From JAGGAG01 sp964638035 (GTDB lineage: Bacteria; Gemmatimonadota; Gemmatimonadetes; Gemmatimonadales; GWC2-71-9), in assembly GCA_964638035.1 (NCBI GenBank), contig CAZWXD010000003.1, positions 1-64,000 of the forward strand: a stretch of 64,000 bases of DNA. The letters are read 5' to 3'. Below the pieces are notes generated by a model. The model had not been told where the DNA came from and ran no database searches. It worked only from the letters and a program-made list of their open reading frames with translations. Shown in pieces: positions 7,797 through 16,716 of the stretch. A program made the translations under genes and the position numbers. Each line of letters starts with the position of its first letter. Positions within the stretch are counted from its first letter, which is position 1.

Positions 7797-7838
7797 CGTC
7801 CTCAACCTGGCCAGGGACCGGTAGCATGCGCTCGCACA

Positions 7839-9038
7839 TTACGCGCCACCTCCGCGCACACCGTCAAGCTGAAGGAGCCGCGCCCGGAACTGCTGCTCGA
7901 TGGCCCGCCAGTCGAACCGCTCGCTCACGACCTTGCGGCCGGCTCGCCCCAGGGCGGCTGCCTCGCCCGGACTGGCCAGCAGGGCTGAGACAGCAGCGGA
8001 GAAGGACTGTGGGTCGTCGGCCAGCAACACCTCGGTGCCTGGCATGAGGTCAAGGCCCTCGGCGCCCACTGTTGATGACACCACCGCACTCTCCACTGCG
8101 AGGGCCTCCAGGATCTTGAGCCGGGTCCCGCCGCCTGAACGAAGCGGTACCACCACCACCGCAGCACTCGCGATCAGGCCGGGCAGGTCATCCACCCTGC
8201 CGTGGTACACCACCCCTCGCGTGCCGGCGAGGCGAGCGGCAAGCTCAGGGCTGCCGCCAGCCCCCGCCACGTGGAACTCCACGTCCGGACGACCGGCCCT
8301 GATCAACGGGAGGATGCTGGAAATGAAGTAGTCAATTGCATCCTGGTTCGGGTGGTAGTCGAGCCGCCCGAAAAAGAGCAGGCGATTGCCCAGGCGGCCA
8401 ATGTCGGGGCGGGGCTCGAACCGCTCCACATCGGCACCATTGGGCACGACCCAGGGGATAAGGCCGGGCACTGTGTCGGAGAGGATCCGACGCTCGACTT
8501 CGGAGCACACGACCACGGCATCCGCTGCGCGAAATGCCGCATCCTCGAAGCGGGCGAGCTTCCGCGCCGTCACTGCTGCGTAGAAGCGGCGATGCCTGCC
8601 GCTCATCGACTGCGCGTAGCGCTCCAGCACCAGGGAATCCACGTTGTGGGTATCGATCACGACACGAGCGGACGTCGTGAGCCCGCGGAGCTGGTCGTAC
8701 ATCGAGACCGTCTCGCACAGGAGGACCTGGGGCGGATTGCCCGTCGCGACTTCGCCCAATGCCCTGCGGAAGGCCCCGGAGCGCTCGGCGACAACATGGA
8801 ACGGGAGTGAACCGACAAGGCCCTGCGCCAGCCGCCACGGCGAATAGCGCCAGACGGGAGGCACCAATCGCACCGTCACGCCTGGCCCGAGTTGGCGAGC
8901 GACGTCCCCGGCAGCCTGCTCGTCGCCGGGGCCCCCGAACGAGACGACGGTCACCGGCCCCAGCGCGGCCACTGCCTTGATCATGTGGAATGTCCGGACC
9001 CGCCACCCGTCCATCAACGGGTAGGGAACGCGGTTCAC
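7839..9038 (-). CDS. Glycosyltransferase family 4-type enzyme
   Basis: 399 residues with two Rossmann-like halves (GT-B fold). The N-terminal part begins NRVPYPLMDGWRVRTFHMIKA, typical of sugar transferases. The C-terminal donor-binding half has LLFFGRLDYHPNQDAIDYF, VPLRSGGGTRLKILEALA and a final helix ending FDWRAIEQQF. It probably transfers a sugar from a nucleotide donor to a surface glycan; the exact sugar cannot be told. The GTG at 9038 is used, although the similarity (HTIVLVNRVPYP) seems to continue a few codons upstream, so the true start may lie slightly earlier. It follows the HNH gene by 22 bases. It lies 33 bases upstream of the lasso cluster on the same strand, without sign of belonging to it. 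Confidence 0.78.
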   Translation of the reverse strand: MNRVPYPLMDGWRVRTFHMIKAVAALGPVTVVSFGGPGDEQAAGDVARQLGPGVTVRLVPPVWRYSPWRLAQGLVGSLPFHVVAERSGAFRRALGEVATGNPPQVLLCETVSMYDQLRGLTTSARVVIDTHNVDSLVLERYAQSMSGRHRRFYAAVTARKLARFEDAAFRAADAVVVCSEVERRILSDTVPGLIPWVVPNGADVERFEPRPDIGRLGNRLLFFGRLDYHPNQDAIDYFISSILPLIRAGRPDVEFHVAGAGGSPELAARLAGTRGVVYHGRVDDLPGLIASAAVVVVPLRSGGGTRLKILEALAVESAVVSSTVGAEGLDLMPGTEVLLADDPQSFSAAVSALLASPGEAAALGRAGRKVVSERFDWRAIEQQFRARLLQLDGVRGGGA

Positions 9039-9060
9039 CAGGACAATGGTGTGCAGGTCG

Positions 9061-9609
9061 TCAGCCGCCCAGCGCGCGCAGCGCTTCCTCGCCGTAGAAC
9101 AGCCGGATGTACTTCGCCTGGATCGGCGTGAGCCGCCGCACCGCCCATGACAGGTGCACGAAGTGTGGCTCGTGCGGGGGCACCAGCGGGTACATCCCGA
9201 TCTCGTGCGGCAGGTGGTTCCCCTTGCGGGTGTTGCAGGAACTGCAGGCCGTCACCACGTTGGCCCAGTCGTTCCCTCCCCCTCGCGAGAGCGGCACGAG
9301 GTGGTCCCTCGTGAGGCACTCCCTCGGCTTGAGCTCGAACTGGCGCCGCTCGCAGTACTGGCAGCGATAGCCATCTCGGGCAAAGAGGAAGGTGTTGGTG
9401 ACCTGGCGGCGGAAGCGGCGGGGAACGTGGATGAACTTGACGAGCCGGATGATGGCAGGTTTGGGAAGGGCAATGCGCGCACTTCGGACGAGGTCGGCCC
9501 CGTCCGACTCCACGATCTCTGCCTTGCCCTCGATGACCAGCCTCAGGGCCCGGCGCAGGGGCACCATGGTGAGGGGTTCGAAGGACGCATTCAACGCCAG
9601 GCAGCGCAC
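9061..9609 (-). CDS. HNH endonuclease family protein
   Basis: 182 residues. The first half (CLALNASFEPLTMVPLRRAL) is the usual N-terminal part of a widespread stand-alone HNH family. The HNH core follows: a zinc-type CQYC pair, then RDHLVPLSRGGGNDWANVV and CSSCNTRKGN with the second Cys pair. Proteins of this kind are predicted metal-dependent nucleases found singly in many genomes; their role is unknown and no restriction or phage partner is adjacent. It is read divergently from the methyltransferase-like gene at 9791 and is followed 22 bases later by the glycosyltransferase. Confidence 0.82.
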   Translation of the reverse strand: MRCLALNASFEPLTMVPLRRALRLVIEGKAEIVESDGADLVRSARIALPKPAIIRLVKFIHVPRRFRRQVTNTFLFARDGYRCQYCERRQFELKPRECLTRDHLVPLSRGGGNDWANVVTACSSCNTRKGNHLPHEIGMYPLVPPHEPHFVHLSWAVRRLTPIQAKYIRLFYGEEALRALGG

Positions 9610-9790
9610 GCCACCTCCAAGTGGTTCATGGCACGAGCCTTACGCAGCACACGAACGCCATGCAATGCTAACGGCTCGCCGGTTGTCCCGGCAAGAGTTC
9701 ACACGGCCCTGGGGCACCGTGGATCCCCGTCGGCGGGGTGTGGCCTCATCCCGGATCCCGCTAGTTTGCGCGGATGTCACCCGCTCGCGC

Positions 9791-10495
9791 ATGGATTCCG
9801 TGCTGACGCTGCTCCGGCGCGTGGTGCCCCGCGCCTCGTGGGCCAGGGTGCGCGAGCTCCGGAACCGGCACCGCCTGCGCCGGGGATTGGCCCGCCTGCG
9901 TGCCCTGGCACCCGGCGCGCCGCTTCCCGCCGACACGATGGGCGACCTGGTGACCGGGTGGGACAACCACTGGTCGATCCGGCAGGAGCTGATCGCCGAG
10001 CTCTGGCACCATGCCTGGACAACGCCCGGCCCCCTGCTGGACGTGGGCTCGGGGCTCTCCACCTTTGTACTGGGCATCGTCGCCGAACGGCGCGGCCTGG
10101 TGGTGACATCACTGGAGCACGACGCGGCGTGGCACCGCGAGATCGGGACGTTGCTCCTCCTGCACGACGTCAGGTCGGTCCGGCTCCACCTGGCGCCGCT
10201 GCAGTCGGGCCCCGGTTATGACTGGTATACGCTCCCAGCGGACCTGCCTGGTGACCTCGCCATGGTCGCTTGTGACGGGCCGCCGTGGGACACGCGTGGC
10301 GGGCGATATGGCCTGTTGCCCGAACTGGCAAGCCACCTGGCGCCGGGCTGCGTGGTGCTACTGGATGATGCCGCTCGCCCCGGCGAACAGGCAGCCCTCG
10401 CGCGCTGGGGCTCCGAGTTCGGCTGCCAGTGGGAGCTGCGGGGCCACCAGAAGCCATTTGCGGTGATCCGCCTGCCGGGCATACGCAGCACGTAA
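9791..10495 (+). CDS. Class I methyltransferase-like protein
   Basis: 234 residues. A SAM-binding-like motif LLDVGSGLSTFVLG is followed by VVTSLEHDAAWHREI, where the acidic residue could bind the ribose, and later DLAMVACDGPPWDTRGGRYGLLPEL and CVVLLDDAARPGEQ. This resembles FkbM/class I SAM-dependent methyltransferase folds. No substrate can be assigned. The ATG at 9791 is chosen because coding-like composition begins there; frames upstream overlap the divergent HNH gene. It converges on the amidohydrolase with four bases between the two stops. Confidence 0.6.
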   Translation: MDSVLTLLRRVVPRASWARVRELRNRHRLRRGLARLRALAPGAPLPADTMGDLVTGWDNHWSIRQELIAELWHHAWTTPGPLLDVGSGLSTFVLGIVAERRGLVVTSLEHDAAWHREIGTLLLLHDVRSVRLHLAPLQSGPGYDWYTLPADLPGDLAMVACDGPPWDTRGGRYGLLPELASHLAPGCVVLLDDAARPGEQAALARWGSEFGCQWELRGHQKPFAVIRLPGIRST

Positions 10496-10499
10496 GCGT

Positions 10500-11792
10500 T
10501 CAGCAGGCCTCACTCCCCCTGCGGTAGACCTCCACCCCGCCGGCCCAGGTCGCCAGCACGCCCCCGGCACCCTGCGTGAGCGGCGCCTCCATGTGGTCGA
10601 GGTCGCCAGGACAGGCAAACACCGCCAGGTCGGCATCGAGCCCCTCCTCGATCGCCCCCGTGCGCGGGTTCCCTTCCCCATCCCTTCCCCCCGGCAGGTC
10701 ACGTCCCGCGAACAGGAGCCGCAGCACCGCCTCTTCCACGGTCCGCCCCGTCAGTGACGCCGCCGCCCGTCCCACCTCGAGCAGGTCGATCGGGCCCACG
10801 CTCAGCTCGGAGTCGGTACCCAGCCCGACGCGGATGTCCTGCTCCAGGAAGTCCGCAATGGGCGCGTCACCGTGCCCGTGCGCCCGGTTGGCGAGCGGAC
10901 ACCACGCCACCATCACCCGCCCCGCCGCGAGCATCTGCATGTCGTCCCACGGCACGCGGACCGCATGGATGGCGAGCACATCCCCGCCCACGGGCGCATC
11001 GAACCCGGCCTCCTCTCCCCATAGTCCCCAGTGCGCGAGGTACGACACCGGGGTGAGCCCCAGGGGCTCGGGCATGGGCAGGCTCCTCCTGCGCCACGCA
11101 TCGGCAAAGGCCCCACTGCCGTTGGCCAGCAGCGCACTCTCGTCGGCCGACTCCGCGATGTGCACGGCGATCGGGAGGTCGCGCGCGCGCGCCCATCGCG
11201 CGACTTCGCGGTAGAGCGGTCCCGACACGGTGTAGGGCGCATGGGGCGAGACCCCCACGCGCACGCGCTCCGATCGCCAGGGTGCCAGCGCGTCCACCGC
11301 ATCCTCCAGCATGCGCATGCTCTCGCGCACCAGCACCGGGTCGGGGCCGAACACCTCCTGGTAGCAGGTGCCCCGCATCCCCAGCTCGGCCATGGCCTGC
11401 GCCACGGTGCCGGTGTCGCCCGTGTCCGCGATGGTGGTGACGCCCTGCCGAAAGCACTGGCGGATGCCGGCCCGTGCAGCACCGAGAAAATCCTCCCGGG
11501 TGCACTGCGCCTTGAGTTCCCTGAGCTTCCTGATCCAGGTGGGAAAGTGCGGCTCGTCGAGCGCACGACCACCACCCAGGCCCGTGAGCTCGAGGTGGGT
11601 ATGGCAGTTGGTGAGCCCGGGAACGATCACCGCGTCACCGTAGTCGTGCACCGGGCAGCCGGGTGGCGGCGTCACCCCATGCTCCGGCCCCACGGTCGCC
11701 ACCCGCCCGTCATCGGCCACCAGGATGGCGCCGGGCGAGTGCGTGGTCCCACCCGTCACGACATGGCGGGCCCGGAGCCAGGCCCGCGCCAT
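10500..11792 (-). CDS. Amidohydrolase superfamily metal-dependent deaminase
   Basis: 430 residues. The ATZ/TRZ-type layout is clear: PGLTNCHTHLEL with the HxH metal ligands, SPHAPYTVS, HIAES in the middle, LAIHAV, and GLGTDSELSVGP with the catalytic Asp. The pattern with W and L residues after HTHLEL resembles aminodeoxyfutalosine deaminases of the futalosine menaquinone pathway, but other deaminases or chlorohydrolases share it, so the substrate is open. The ATG at 11792 overlaps the last base of the penicillin-binding protein stop (TGATG), so the gene is translationally coupled to a cell-wall enzyme with no obvious metabolic link. Confidence 0.8.
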   Translation of the reverse strand: MARAWLRARHVVTGGTTHSPGAILVADDGRVATVGPEHGVTPPPGCPVHDYGDAVIVPGLTNCHTHLELTGLGGGRALDEPHFPTWIRKLRELKAQCTREDFLGAARAGIRQCFRQGVTTIADTGDTGTVAQAMAELGMRGTCYQEVFGPDPVLVRESMRMLEDAVDALAPWRSERVRVGVSPHAPYTVSGPLYREVARWARARDLPIAVHIAESADESALLANGSGAFADAWRRRSLPMPEPLGLTPVSYLAHWGLWGEEAGFDAPVGGDVLAIHAVRVPWDDMQMLAAGRVMVAWCPLANRAHGHGDAPIADFLEQDIRVGLGTDSELSVGPIDLLEVGRAAASLTGRTVEEAVLRLLFAGRDLPGGRDGEGNPRTGAIEEGLDADLAVFACPGDLDHMEAPLTQGAGGVLATWAGGVEVYRRGSEAC

Positions 11793-14056
11793 CAGCGAGG
11801 GAGGAAGTTGGGCGACGTTGCGGGAGCCGGCTTGCCCGGTGCGGGTGCCGGCACCGGCGAACCGGGCGGGGGCACCGGCGGCGCCACTGCCCCCGTGAGG
11901 GGAGGCGACTCGGCCGGTGCCCGGCTTGCGTCGAGTCCGGGTATGCCGAGGAGCTGCGAGTGGGCCGGGCAGTACTGCGCGGGCACCGTGCCAGGCGCGT
12001 ACGACTCGACGTAGCGGTATTCGCGGGGGCAGAACGGCGTCGCGAGCCCGCCGGTGCTGCTGTCCACCTCGGCAGCCTGGAGGTCGGCCGGTCGCGGGAA
12101 GCCCGCACTCGCGGGACGGCGGTCGTACACCTCCTTCATCATGGCCGTCCACGCCGGTGCGGCGAGGCGGCCACCCTGCGCGTTGGCCATGATCCGCTGC
12201 GGCTGGTCGAAGCCCATCCACACGCCGGTGACGAGGTCGGGCGTGAAGCCCACGTACCACACGTCGAAGTAGTCGTTGGTGGTGCCGGTCTTGCCGGCAG
12301 CCGGGAAGTTGATCTGTGACCCCACCGTGCCCGCCGCCGTGCCGCGGCGCACCACGTCGCGCAGCACGTCGGTGATGAGCCATGCCACTGCCGGCTCGAG
12401 CACCTGGAAGCGGCGCGGCGCCGGCTGCCAGATGATGTTGCCCTGGCGGTCCTCCACCCGGAGGATGGACTGGGGCGCCGCTCGCTGGCCGTTGGTCGCA
12501 AACGCCGTGTATGCGGCCACCATCTCCAGTGGCACGACGTCGGCCGCACCAATGCTCACCGAGGGGACCGGCCGCACGCTGGTGGTGACCCCGAAGCGCC
12601 GCGCCATGTCGAGGACATTCTCGACCCCGACCTCCAGGCCCAGCTTGATGGTGGGAATGTTGCGGCTCTGGTAGAGCGCCCGGCGGAGCGTCATCCGCCC
12701 CTCGTACTTGCCATCGTAGTTCTGCGGCACCCAGAGGTCCTGCCCCGGCACCTCCATCGAGAGCGAGTCATCCACCACGATCTCGGAGAGGACGTGCCCC
12801 GCCTCCAGCGCCGCGGAGAAGACCAGGGGCTTGAAGGTGGAACCCGGCTGCCGGCGCGACTGGGTCACGCGGTTGAACTTGCTGTCGTCGAAGTCACGCC
12901 CACCCACCAGGGCCCGGATGTAGCCGGTCCTCGCCTCCAGCGTCACCATGAGGCCCTGCAGGTAGGGCGACTGGCTGGGCGGCTCGGCGTTGTCGTCGCG
13001 GGTCTCGAGGTACTGGGCGTAGCTCTTGTGGGGGAACTTGCCGTAGCGGCTCCCGCCCGCCTCGATCGCCGTGAGCTGCGCCTCGAGCGCCCGCTCCGCG
13101 CTCAGCTGCATGTCGAGGTCGAGGCTGGTATAGATGCGGAGCCCGTCGCGATAGAGGTCCTCGCCAAAGCGAGCCTGCATCTGCTGCCGCACGTACTCCA
13201 CGAAGTACTCGGCGACTCCGGTGAAGTCGGAACGGGACGAGAGCAGGAGCGGAAAGGCCCTCCACCGCTCGGCTTCCTCCGGCGTCAGGAGGCCCTGGTC
13301 CCGCATGAGGCCAATCACCACGTTGCGCCGCCGGACGTTGCGCGCGGGGTGCCGCCTCGGGTTGTACGTGGGGGGCGCCTTGGGGATGGCCGCCAGCGTC
13401 GCCGCCTCGGCGATGTTGAGCTCACGGACACTCTTGCCGAAGTAGCGCTGCGAGGCCGCCTCGACCCCGAAGGCCCGGTTGCCCAGGTCGATCTGGTTCA
13501 GGTACAGCTCGAGGATCTTGTCCTTGGGATACCGGCGCTCGATCTCGAGCGCCACCTTCGCCTCCCGCAGCTTGCGCTTGATCGAGCGGTCCCGCCCGCT
13601 GATGTCCTCGGGGAAGAGGTTCCGCGCCAGCTGCATGGTGATGGTGGAGGCGCCGGTGACGCGGCCCCCAAGGAAGATCCCCTTCACCGCCCCCGCCACC
13701 CGGATCCAGTCGATGCCGTTGTGGTCGTAGAAGCGCTTGTCCTCGGTGGCGAGGAAGGCCTCGATGACGGCGGGGGAGATCTCCTTGAGCGGCACCACAG
13801 TGCGGCGCTCGAGCCCCAGCGCGGTGATGAGCCGCCCGTCTGCAGCATAGACCTTCGATGCCTGGTTCGGGTCGTAATCGGCCAGGCCCTCGAGCGAGGG
13901 ACAGGCGTTGTTGCGGCAGACCACCGCCCACGAGGCCAGGAGTGCCCCCAGCCCCAGCGTGGCCAGGCCGGCCAGGGAAAGGAGGATCCGGCGGCGGCGC
14001 GACGTGGGGGCAGTGCGTGGCATGGGGCCCGGGGGTGGCGAAGCGGGTGCACTCAT
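11792..14056 (-). CDS. mrcA: Penicillin-binding protein 1A (glycosyltransferase/transpeptidase)
   Basis: 754 residues, bifunctional peptidoglycan synthase. A basic N-terminus precedes one membrane anchor (about 25-50). The GT51 domain has ATEDKRFYDHNGID and KILELYLNQIDLGNRAFG. The transpeptidase domain has the active-site STFK in RQPGSTFKPLVF, the SRN triad in YQSRNIPTIKL and KTGTTNDYFDVWYVGF. The C-terminus is a Pro-rich tail of about 50 residues, low in complexity. It is read divergently from tyrS with about 30 bases between starts, so the promoters must overlap; a second ATG at 14023 (MPRTAPTSRR) is an alternative start. It is coupled downstream to the amidohydrolase. Confidence 0.93.
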   Translation of the reverse strand: MSAPASPPPGPMPRTAPTSRRRRILLSLAGLATLGLGALLASWAVVCRNNACPSLEGLADYDPNQASKVYAADGRLITALGLERRTVVPLKEISPAVIEAFLATEDKRFYDHNGIDWIRVAGAVKGIFLGGRVTGASTITMQLARNLFPEDISGRDRSIKRKLREAKVALEIERRYPKDKILELYLNQIDLGNRAFGVEAASQRYFGKSVRELNIAEAATLAAIPKAPPTYNPRRHPARNVRRRNVVIGLMRDQGLLTPEEAERWRAFPLLLSSRSDFTGVAEYFVEYVRQQMQARFGEDLYRDGLRIYTSLDLDMQLSAERALEAQLTAIEAGGSRYGKFPHKSYAQYLETRDDNAEPPSQSPYLQGLMVTLEARTGYIRALVGGRDFDDSKFNRVTQSRRQPGSTFKPLVFSAALEAGHVLSEIVVDDSLSMEVPGQDLWVPQNYDGKYEGRMTLRRALYQSRNIPTIKLGLEVGVENVLDMARRFGVTTSVRPVPSVSIGAADVVPLEMVAAYTAFATNGQRAAPQSILRVEDRQGNIIWQPAPRRFQVLEPAVAWLITDVLRDVVRRGTAAGTVGSQINFPAAGKTGTTNDYFDVWYVGFTPDLVTGVWMGFDQPQRIMANAQGGRLAAPAWTAMMKEVYDRRPASAGFPRPADLQAAEVDSSTGGLATPFCPREYRYVESYAPGTVPAQYCPAHSQLLGIPGLDASRAPAESPPLTGAVAPPVPPPGSPVPAPAPGKPAPATSPNFLPR

Positions 14057-14069
14057 CTGGCCTGAAGCT

Positions 14070-14075
14070 TATACT
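14070..14075 (+). promoter_or_regulatory. Putative -10 element of tyrS
   Basis: TATACT lies 10 bases before the ATG at 14086. Transcription would begin within a few bases of the start codon, giving a leaderless or nearly leaderless message. No convincing -35 element is visible 17 bases upstream, so this is tentative. Confidence 0.35.
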
Positions 14076-14085
14076 GATGCCCGCC

Positions 14086-15342
14086 ATGACCAACATCCTG
14101 ACTCTCGCACGGGACCGGGGCTTCCTGCAGGACGCCACCCCGGGGCTCGAGGCGCGGCTCGCCACGGGGCCCGTGTCGGCCTATGTGGGCTTCGACCCGA
14201 CCGCCGATTCGCTGCACATCGGCAACCTGGTGCCGGTCATGGGCCTCGCCTGGCTGCAGCGCTCCGGCGGCACGCCGGTGGTGCTGGTGGGCGGCGGCAC
14301 CGGCCTCGTGGGCGACCCGAGCGGGAAGCGGTCCGAACGGCCGATGCTCACGCCCGACCAGGTGGATGCCAACGCCGCGCGCATCCGGGCACAACTGGAG
14401 CGCTTCCTCGACTTCGATGGCCCGCAGGCCGCGCAGCTCGTCAATAACGCCGACTGGCTGCGGCCCCTCTCCCTGCTCGACTTCCTGCGCGAGACGGGAC
14501 GGCACTTCACCGTCAACTACATGTTGCAGAAGGATGCGGTGAAGAGCCGGATGGACACGGGGATCTCGTTCACCGAGTTCAGCTACATGCTGGTCCAGGC
14601 CCACGACTACTGGCACCTGCACCACACCCTGCAGGTGGAGCTGCAGATGGGCGGGAGCGACCAGTGGGGGAACATCACCGCGGGCATCGAACTCGTGGCG
14701 CGGCGGGAGCAGAAGCAGGTGCACGGCCTGGTGTTCCCCCTCATCACCACGGCGAGCGGCGCCAAGTTCGGCAAGAGCGAAGAGGGGAACATCTGGCTCG
14801 ACCCGGCGCGGACCAGCCCGTACCGGTTCTACCAGTACTGGCTCAATGCCGATGACCGCGACGTGGGCGCATGGCTCAGGCTGTTCACCTTCCTCGACCT
14901 GCCCGCGATCCAGGCGGTGGAGGCACGCCAGGCAGCCGACCCGTCGCGCCGGGAGGCACAGCGGCTGCTGGCCCGGGAGGTGACGGCCCGGGTGCACGGG
15001 GTGTACGTCGCCGAACGGGTGGTGGCGGCGAGCGAGATCCTCTTTGGCGGGACCGACCTGCGGTCGGCCGCCGGCGACGTGCTCGAGGTGCTGGAGGGCG
15101 AGGTGCCCTGCACCACCGCGTCCCTGGGCGACGGGCTCGGCATTGTGGACGCCCTGGTGCAGGCCGGCCTGGCGGCGAGCAAGGCCGACGCGAAGCGAGG
15201 GCTGCAGCAGCGGGGCTTCTCGGTGAATGGCGTGGTGGTGGACGATGCCGCCCGGGTGCTCACCGGCGATGACGTGCTGGCCGGGCGGTACGTGGTGCTG
15301 CAGAAGGGAAAGAAGAACTACGCGATGCTGGTGGTGACGTGA
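14086..15342 (+). CDS. tyrS: Tyrosyl-tRNA synthetase
   Basis: 418 residues; charges tRNA-Tyr in the cytoplasm. The class I signature appears as HIGN in PTADSLHIGNLVP, and the KMSKS-equivalent as KFGKSEEGN. The tyrosine-binding region includes YMLQAHDYWHL-like residues and MGGSDQWGNI. The C-terminal S4 RNA-binding domain ends with VVLQKGKKNYAMLVV. The length is typical for bacterial TyrRS. The start could be the ATG at 14077 or the one at 14086; the latter follows a possible -10 element at the expected distance. Confidence 0.96.
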   Translation: MTNILTLARDRGFLQDATPGLEARLATGPVSAYVGFDPTADSLHIGNLVPVMGLAWLQRSGGTPVVLVGGGTGLVGDPSGKRSERPMLTPDQVDANAARIRAQLERFLDFDGPQAAQLVNNADWLRPLSLLDFLRETGRHFTVNYMLQKDAVKSRMDTGISFTEFSYMLVQAHDYWHLHHTLQVELQMGGSDQWGNITAGIELVARREQKQVHGLVFPLITTASGAKFGKSEEGNIWLDPARTSPYRFYQYWLNADDRDVGAWLRLFTFLDLPAIQAVEARQAADPSRREAQRLLAREVTARVHGVYVAERVVAASEILFGGTDLRSAAGDVLEVLEGEVPCTTASLGDGLGIVDALVQAGLAASKADAKRGLQQRGFSVNGVVVDDAARVLTGDDVLAGRYVVLQKGKKNYAMLVVT

Positions 15343-15570
15343 GGGTTGCCCACGTGGTTGGCGCGAGGGGTGCGGCTGGTCTTGGGCGCTCCAACACGCG
15401 GCTCACGGTGCGCCAGCGACATCACGCGGGAGCGGCCGCGTGAGTCGCGCCCGGCGACCCCCGCATCCCCTCACGCCGCCCAGCATCTCCACATGATCCC
15501 GCACCGCCCGCCAGCCTTCTCCGTCAACCTCCGCCCGCCCCGTTCCTCGCCGTGAAACAGGCGTTCGAGG

Positions 15571-16716
15571 CTACACGCTGGCGTTGACGGCAGCCGCCGC
15601 CCGCTCAACATCGTCCAGGTTGTTGTACAGGTGTGGCGCGAACCGGAGGCTCCCCTCCCGGAGGCTGCAGACGACCCCAGCCGCCCGCAGCGCCGCATGC
15701 ACCGCCGCGGCATCGGGCACGCGGAGGCAGGTGATCGCCGAGCCGTGCACGCCGGCCGGGGACGTGACCTCGAACCCGCGGCGGGCGGCCAGGTCGAGGA
15801 GCGGCGCCTTCACGGCCTGGAGGTGCGCGGCGATGTTGCCGACCCCCGCCTCGAGCAGGAGTTCCAGCGAGGCGTTCATGGCCGCAAGGTCCTGGAACGG
15901 CAGCGTCACCAGCTCGAACCGCCGGGCATCGTCGTGCCACGCGGGGTTGTAGCTGGTGAGCCGGTTGAAGTCGTCGGTTCCCTGGAAGGCCAGCCATCCC
16001 GCCATGGGAGGCGTGAGCGCCTGCAGGATCGCCCGCCGCACATAGAGGAACCCGCTCCCCCAGGGCGACAGGAGCCATTTCTGTCCCCCTGACGCGAGGA
16101 TGTCCACCTCGGTCGCCGCGAGGTCAATGGGGAGCTGACCTGCCGCCTGGATCGCATCCACCACCAGCCACGTGCCGGTCTCGCGCGTGGCACGGGAGAG
16201 CCTGGCCAGGTCTACCGTGTAGCCATTGCGGAACTGCACCAGGGACACGGCCAGCACCTTGACCTCGGGTGCGCGGATGCGCTCCAGCAGGTACGCCTCG
16301 TCGGGCCAGCCCTTCGCCGTGCACGGCGCCAGCTCCAGCCGCACACCACGGGCATCGAGCTTCATCCAGGGGTACACGTTGGCGGGGAACTCGTGCTGGC
16401 TCGCGAGCACGACGTCGCCCTCGCCCAGGGGGAGCGCACGCGCCGCCACGTTGAGACCGAAGCTGGTGTTGGTTACCAGCGCCACCTCCTCCGCACGCGC
16501 GTTGAGCAGCCGCGCCACCAGCTCCCTGCCCCGGTCCAGCACCGCAAACTGGTCGGACTTGAGCAGCAGGTGCGGCGTCCCGCGCCTGGCATTGAAGGCA
16601 TCCAGCACGCGGAGGGAACGGGTCGGCATGGGACCCGTGCTCGCCGCATCGAGGTAGGCCACGTCCCTGGTAAGGGGGAACTCCGTGGCGCGCAGGCGGG
16701 CAATGTCGAGGCTCAT
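15571..16716 (-). CDS. Class V aminotransferase (PLP-dependent)
   Basis: 381 residues with the fold of cysteine desulfurase-like, class V aminotransferases. It begins YLDAASTGPMPTRSL, has the PLP-phosphate region VTNTSFGLN, the VVDAIQAAGQLPIDL segment with the ring-stacking/Asp region, and the Schiff-base Lys in ASGGQKWLLSPWGSGFLY. No active-site Cys loop typical of IscS/SufS is visible, so it may be an isopenicillin-N-epimerase-like or aminotransferase/lyase enzyme of unknown substrate. The ATG overlaps the stop of the upstream ABC permease gene (ATGA), implying coupled expression. Confidence 0.82.
   Translation of the reverse strand: MSLDIARLRATEFPLTRDVAYLDAASTGPMPTRSLRVLDAFNARRGTPHLLLKSDQFAVLDRGRELVARLLNARAEEVALVTNTSFGLNVAARALPLGEGDVVLASQHEFPANVYPWMKLDARGVRLELAPCTAKGWPDEAYLLERIRAPEVKVLAVSLVQFRNGYTVDLARLSRATRETGTWLVVDAIQAAGQLPIDLAATEVDILASGGQKWLLSPWGSGFLYVRRAILQALTPPMAGWLAFQGTDDFNRLTSYNPAWHDDARRFELVTLPFQDLAAMNASLELLLEAGVGNIAAHLQAVKAPLLDLAARRGFEVTSPAGVHGSAITCLRVPDAAAVHAALRAAGVVCSLREGSLRFAPHLYNNLDDVERAAAAVNASV

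Noticed and set aside
9061..9609. The HNH protein as part of a restriction or phage-defence system
   Set aside because: No methylase, specificity subunit or other defence gene is adjacent; it matches a lone HNH family common in many genomes.
12794..14065. Long open frames opposite real genes, such as antisense to the penicillin-binding protein, the carbamoyltransferase, the ABC exporter and the ppx gene
   Set aside because: They lie exactly opposite strong genes, show no family motif, and consist of Arg/Gly/Pro/His-rich sequence expected from complementing GC-rich codons.
15423..15442. Hairpin CACGCGG...CCGCGTG after tyrS as a terminator
   Set aside because: A seven-base GC stem with no T-run is common by chance at this base composition. 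The rest of the 228-base gap shows no gene or motif.
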